A stretch of 10,814 nt of DNA, from the NCBI RefSeq assembly GCF_000313135.1, contig NW_004457289.1, positions 16,159-26,972 of the forward strand. The letters are read 5' to 3'. Each line of letters starts with the position of its first letter. The stretch's first letter is position 1. Origin of the DNA: Acanthamoeba castellanii str. Neff. Taxonomy: Eukaryota; Discosea; Longamoebia; Acanthamoebidae. The position numbers were made by a program, and so were the translations under genes. Below the pieces are notes generated by a model. The model did no database searches and was not told the origin of the DNA. It saw only the letters and a program-made list of their open reading frames with translations. Shown here one piece after another: positions 7,269 to 10,814 of this stretch.

Positions 7269-7964
7269 TCAGGAAAGGTGGAACTCAGCACCTTCATTGA
7301 TGGCAAGGAGGAGCTTGTCCTTAAGCACTGACTTGGTGGAGTAGTCAGGCAGCTTGAGGTAGTTAAAGCAGGTCATCACTGATGGCAGGAACCTGGTGGC
7401 AGCATTGGGAGAATAGGACCAGTGAATGAGATCAAACAGGAATTGAAAGCAGAGAGAAGAAGAGAGGTCGTACTCATCCGAGTGGGAGCGGTCTGTGGCT
7501 TCCTTGCGCACAATTGTGAGCTTGGGCACAAGGTCCTTCCATCCTGGGTTGGTTAAAAAAAAAGTAAGTCAAGTTACCCTCTACAAACAAGCACAGATGG
7601 TATTTGCAGGAGATGGTACCGCCGATGGGGAGTCGCGGGCTACCGGTAACCCAGAGGAGGAACTTGCGTCGCTCCTCGGGGCTGAGCTCAGTGAGGACCT
7701 CCAGTAGGTACTTGACCGCGCGGCTGTTCTCGTGGTACCCGTGGTCCGTCTTCGTGTGCTCCATCAGCACTGCGCACCCCAGAAAGCGTAAGCCGCCACC
7801 GTCAAGATGCCCACGCCAAGCCAACCAGGCCCAAGAGAACCAGTTCGTACCATGAGGCAACCAGTTCTCCGAGTCATCCTGAAGACCGCAGATAAGCGCC
7901 TTGAGCTCGTGCAGGGAGAAGATACGCAGGTTCGCCAGAGAGAACACCTGCAACCGACCGCGTC

Positions 7965-8014
<50 letters not shown>

Positions 8015-10814
8015 GAAAAGCAGCTGAGAAGACGGCCCGTACTTCTTCAAAGCCCGAGCGGAAAGCATCGAGCTGCAGGCGGACGCCGTCCTCGAGGAGG
8101 GCCTTGACGGTGAGGGCCACGTACTCCTCGACGTTGTCGATGGTGAGGTCGATGTCCGCGCCGCGGGGCTTGAGCTCCCAGTCGGCGAAGCCGGGCAGGG
8201 AGAAGTCCAGGTAGAGGTCCTCCACCTTGCGCCCCTCAAGACGCAGGCCCGCGATCTTTTCCTCGCGCTCGGCCATCGTCTGTGGCGGCCACCCGAATTT
8301 AAAAAAGAATCACGAAAAAGAAAAGATTAAGGGAGAGCAGGCGTACGAGGTGGCTGTCGCGTTGGATTTGGTGCTTCTCGCGGCTCAGCTGCAGCAGAGG
8401 GCGGAGAGACTTCTCGTACGCGGGGAAGAGCGACCGGAGGTCCTCCCAACTCAGCTTGTCGCTCATCATTACCTGCGGTTGATGCGATGAGGCCCCCTCT
8501 CAACTTTCCCACGACACACACGACACACACGGCACACACGACACACACGACACACACGACAAAGTACAGTACCTTGAAGAGGGAGTCAGAGAGAGGGAAA
8601 TCGAGCTGCCAGCCGTCGAGGATGGCCTTCCCGACGAATCGGCCCACGAACTTGAACAGCTTCTCCACCTCGGCCTTCCGCTCCTCGGGTGCGTTCGGGC
8701 TGCAAATCATCGTTAGTGAGTCCATCCACTCAATAATACTGGGGTGTGCGTGTGCGGTGCGTGCGTGTGCGGTGCGTGCGTGTGCGGTGCGTGAGTGGTG
8801 TGAGCCATACCTGAGCAGAGAGGGGAAGAGGCCGGCAGGGTGGAACGCGTATTGCTCCTCGGCGGCGGCGGCGGCGTCGCTGGCGTCCTTGACCGCGGCG
8901 TCCTTGGCGCCCTCCACATGCATGGGGGCGACGTGCGTCGTCGAGGCGTCCTGGTCGAGCCACAGGCCGTGCTTCCTCTTCTGCAGCTCGTGCGACACCA
9001 TCGTGTAGAACTCCAGCGTGGGACCCTGGCCGGCGTTGCCAAGAAGTATATATAATATATATCAGCATTTACGAACATAACAAACACGTTTTTCCAATGG
9101 GGGAGCAGACGTACGGCGCCAACGCCCACTTCGTTGAAGTAGCCGACTTCGAGCACGGCCTTGTGTCGCGCGTAGAGCTCCATCACCTTCTGGGCCGCAG
9201 GCAGGATGTGCTGACGCGATATGGCCACCTGGAGCAGCAGCGGCCAGCAGCAGCAGGACACGCAGAGATCAGGTCAGTCCCGTGCGGTCGTGGGCGCGCG
9301 GCAACAAGTGAAAAGTGTGTGTGTGAGAGAGAGAGGGTACCTTGTTGTGGTGAAGTCGGGGCACTTGGAGGGGCTGGCCGTGAATGGTGATCTTCAAGTT
9401 CTTGAGCGCACGCGCAACGCCGAACGACGTCGAGTTGAGATAAAGGCGCCTGGTCTCGAACGGGAACAGGAACGAAAACTCTGCTCGATTCCCCCAATTG
9501 ATTGATGAGCACACACTGCATTTAGCCCCACGTGTGTGCGTTTGCGTTTGCGTTTGCGTTGGTGAAAGTTTGGTGGAGATGGTAGTACCGGAGGCGAGCT
9601 CCTTGCACCAGCGCGGGTAGGCGTGGCTGCAGACGGTAATGGGGTCCTGCATCTGGCGCGTGAGCTTCCCCGTGAGCTTGGAGCTGATGAATTCGCTCGG
9701 GTTGATCCGGCAATTGGGACCCTCCGTAGAATCAGCGCGTGCCTGTGTGCGTGTGCGTGTGCGGTAGTGTGAATAGGTTAGGTTCTCTTCAGGGAGTCGG
9801 GTGGAGTCCGTTGGGGAACCACGTACGGTGACGCTGGTGAAGAGCGAATTCCAGAGTCGGTTGATGGCGTCGAGCACGCGGAGGAGGTTGAGGATATCGA
9901 GCGTCGTGGCCGACGCACCCTCCTCGCGCAGCCACTCCGGCGCAGCCAGCGCCAGGTACCGCTCCAGCGCAGGCCGGCCGAGCGCTGTATGAACCCCCCA
10001 CGTCAGCAATTCACGCTAAAAGAAAGAAAGAAAGCAAGAAAGAGAAAGAAAGAAAGAAAAAAGAAGAGTGTTTACCTGTGAGGGTGGTGCTGCTGGTGAC
10101 GGATTCGTCCGACGAAGGCGTCGTGGAGGTCGAGGTCGAAGTCGAGGTTGAAGTCGAAGTGGAGGTGGAGGTCGCCTCGCTCATTTCCTCATTTCCTGCG
10201 GCCTCATCATCGGCGGACGGCGCCGCGGGGTGTAGCGGAGTCAGGGAGAACGTCAGGAGGTGCTCCTGGCTCCACAAGTGGTGCACGGGCAGCTGATCGG
10301 CCTCGCCTGCGACGATCGAGGCAACAGGAAACCATTAGTCACCACCAGCGCCTGTGTTGCAACAACAACAGCCTGGCCTCACGGCACGCACAGGGAGTAG
10401 ACGTACCCTGCGGCGGCTTGGGCACGATCTGGAAGATGGTCTTGTCGAGATCGAGCCGGGTGCCGTCCAGGAAGATGTCCAGCCTGTGTGTCGCCTTGGT
10501 CGGGGGCGCCTTCTTCGCCTCCGCCTGCTTTTCGGTGCTACTTACATTCGCAGGCTGCTGCGCGGATTGGCCTGCACGCAAGAACACGACACGACACACT
10601 TTCAGTTTTGGCCTACCTACACCCCACACTACGCAGCGTCCACGCACCCTCGCCCGGCTGAGTAGTAGGCGCCTGCTCCTCGGCTGCTCCCGTGGTAGTT
10701 GGCTTGGCCTCTTCCTCCTCCTCCTCCATGTGGTCGGTCTCCTCTTCTTCCTTTTTCTTGCCGGAAGCTTCAGCCGCCTCGGCCTCTTGGCGCTTTAGCT
10801 CTTCTTCTTCTTCT
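7269..10814 (-). CDS. HECT E3 ubiquitin ligase, TRIP12/UPL3/UFD4 type, C-terminal 757 residues (5' end outside the window)
   Basis: It transfers ubiquitin from an E2 to substrates through a cysteine thioester. Exons: 10814-10648, 10571-10407, 10306-10076, 9984-9827, 9742-9589, 9480-9341, 9228-9115, 9025-8811, 8699-8573, 8472-8347, 8279-8043, 7947-7851, 7769-7620, 7543-7474, 7392-7269, with consistent phases. Visible residues 1-80 are Glu/Lys-rich. HRLDIFLDGTRLDLDKTIFQ (84-103) is the conserved segment ahead of the UPL3/TRIP12 catalytic region. A Ser-Thr repeat lies at about 155-172. EFISSKLTGKLTRQMQDP, FLFPFETRRLYL and EVGYFNEVGVGAGPTLEFY are diagnostic of the TRIP12/UPL3 group. HECT spans about 337-757: VGRFVGKAILDGWQLDFPLS, LDFSLPGFADWELKPRGAD, TDHGY, FLLWVTGSPRLPIGG, then LPSVMTCFNYLKLP with the catalytic Cys725 (codon 7370-7368), ending FHLS. 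An N-terminal armadillo region would be expected beyond the window. Confidence 0.93.
7966..8013. repeat. (ATC)16 microsatellite in a HECT-gene intron
   Basis: Sixteen perfect ATC units lie in the 95-nt intron 8042-7948. On the sense (minus) strand it reads (GAT)n and ends about 20 nt before the acceptor. A frame through it gives a Met run, which is spliced out in the model because GFEE joins VFSLANLRIF as in other HECT proteins. Confidence 0.92.
8511..8555. repeat. Five tandem copies of a 9-mer, ACGACACAC, in a HECT-gene intron
   Basis: There are four perfect copies and one single-base variant (ACGGCACAC), within the intron 8572-8473. The same motif or its complement recurs in introns of RPA43 (near 341-380 and 722-755), the mitochondrial-protein gene (1843-1872) and XPR1 (near 5342-5354). 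Confidence 0.88.
8744..8795. repeat. 15-mer tandem repeat GTGCGTGCGTGTGCG in a HECT-gene intron
   Basis: Two full copies (8757-8771, 8772-8786) are flanked by partial copies in the 111-nt intron 8810-8700. The intron has no in-frame stop, so the sense strand reads His/Thr/Ala-rich if retained. Confidence 0.8.
9046..9062. repeat. TATA-rich short tract in a HECT-gene intron
   Basis: A near-palindromic run of alternating T and A sits 20 nt from the acceptor of the 89-nt intron 9114-9026. It looks like an intronic microsatellite. It is not near any gene start, so I do not read it as a TATA box. Confidence 0.5.
10017..10066. repeat. (AAAG)n tract, the polypyrimidine stretch of a HECT-gene intron
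   Basis: Imperfect AAAG repeats fill most of the 91-nt intron 10075-9985. On the sense (minus) strand this is a TTTC-rich tract. The acceptor used in the model is CATACAG at 9991-9985, because splicing at the nearer TTTTAG would meet a stop codon at once. Confidence 0.8.
10127..10174 (-). repeat. Coding hexanucleotide repeat giving a Ser-Thr tract in the HECT ligase
   Basis: On the sense strand, alternating ACN and TCN codons encode a (Ser-Thr)n run between the acidic EEMSEA segment and TTPSSDES. The third codon positions vary, so the repeat is not a fresh single-unit expansion. It forms a low-complexity, potentially phosphorylatable linker upstream of the catalytic domain. Confidence 0.85.

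Larger units (their letters stand above)
6276..7468. other. CpG-depleted segment spanning both convergent 3' ends
   Basis: Reading every base, I find only two CpG dinucleotides (6966 and 6992) between the CpG at 6274 and the one at 7469. Typical coding DNA nearby is very CpG-rich: for example, 8101-8160 holds eight. TpG and CpA are abundant in the depleted segment. It covers the end of the last XPR1 exon, the whole intergenic region, the last HECT exon (including the catalytic cysteine codon) and most of the last HECT intron. The pattern is what long-term methylation and deamination would produce. A recent insertion or a different mutational regime could also explain it. Confidence 0.85.

Noticed and set aside
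7006..7344. A plus-strand frame rich in Arg-Cys, considered as a small cysteine-rich protein.
   Set aside because: It follows the GGTG minisatellite and continues antisense into the HECT exon. There is no signal peptide and no conserved Cys spacing beyond the repeat period.
7956..8016. A Met-repeat protein segment on the minus strand.
   Set aside because: It is the (GAT)n intron microsatellite. Removing the intron restores the conserved GFEE-VFSLANLRIF join.
8511..8555. Tandem short repeats as a CRISPR array.
   Set aside because: The 9-nt units are adjacent with no spacers, and they sit in an intron of a eukaryotic gene.
9046..9062. A TATA box for an internal promoter.
   Set aside because: It is within a short intron of the HECT gene, with no start codon or gene downstream on either strand that it could serve.

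Overview
The window looks like nuclear DNA from an amoebozoan, most likely Acanthamoeba or a close relative. Four protein genes are all split by short GT-AG introns (mostly 67-175 nt). Exons are GC- and CpG-rich, introns are full of CA/GT/CG microsatellites, and the proteins are conserved eukaryotic families. The species is an inference from style. I saw no prokaryotic operon, CRISPR array, phage, transposase, rRNA or tRNA.

Layout. (1) Positions 1-1254, minus strand: the N-terminal and middle part of RNA polymerase I subunit RPA43, running off the left edge. Its first intron is AT-rich and holds a long inverted repeat. (2) 1439-2072, minus: a two-exon gene for a 181-residue protein with a mitochondrial-type leader and one membrane span, family unknown. 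(3) 2073-2461: a divergent promoter region. (4) 2462-6417, plus: a complete 14-exon SPX-EXS phosphate exporter (XPR1/PHO1 family, 726 residues in my splice model). (5) 6418-7268: a convergent intergenic segment with a diverged duplication, a minisatellite and a GC hairpin next to a T10 tract. (6) 7269-10814, minus: the C-terminal 757 residues (15 exons) of a TRIP12/UPL3/UFD4-type HECT ubiquitin ligase, running off the right edge.

The four genes have no shared pathway that the sequence reveals. They are ordinary housekeeping genes packed closely, in the orientation minus, minus, plus, minus. All splice models were built by hand from conserved protein motifs plus reading-phase agreement at every junction. 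Internal exons are well supported. The least certain junctions are the first XPR1 acceptor and the last visible RPA43 intron.

The most unusual feature is a sharp CpG desert from about 6276 to 7468. It has two CpG dinucleotides in about 1.2 kb, whereas flanking coding DNA can have eight in 60 nt. It covers the 3' ends of both convergent genes and the repeats between them. I found no convincing evidence of a wholly new multi-gene system. The best leads are the desert, the decayed duplication inside it, the three-armed inverted repeat in the RPA43 intron, the GTAC-type splice donors and a set of stop-free introns of length 3n.
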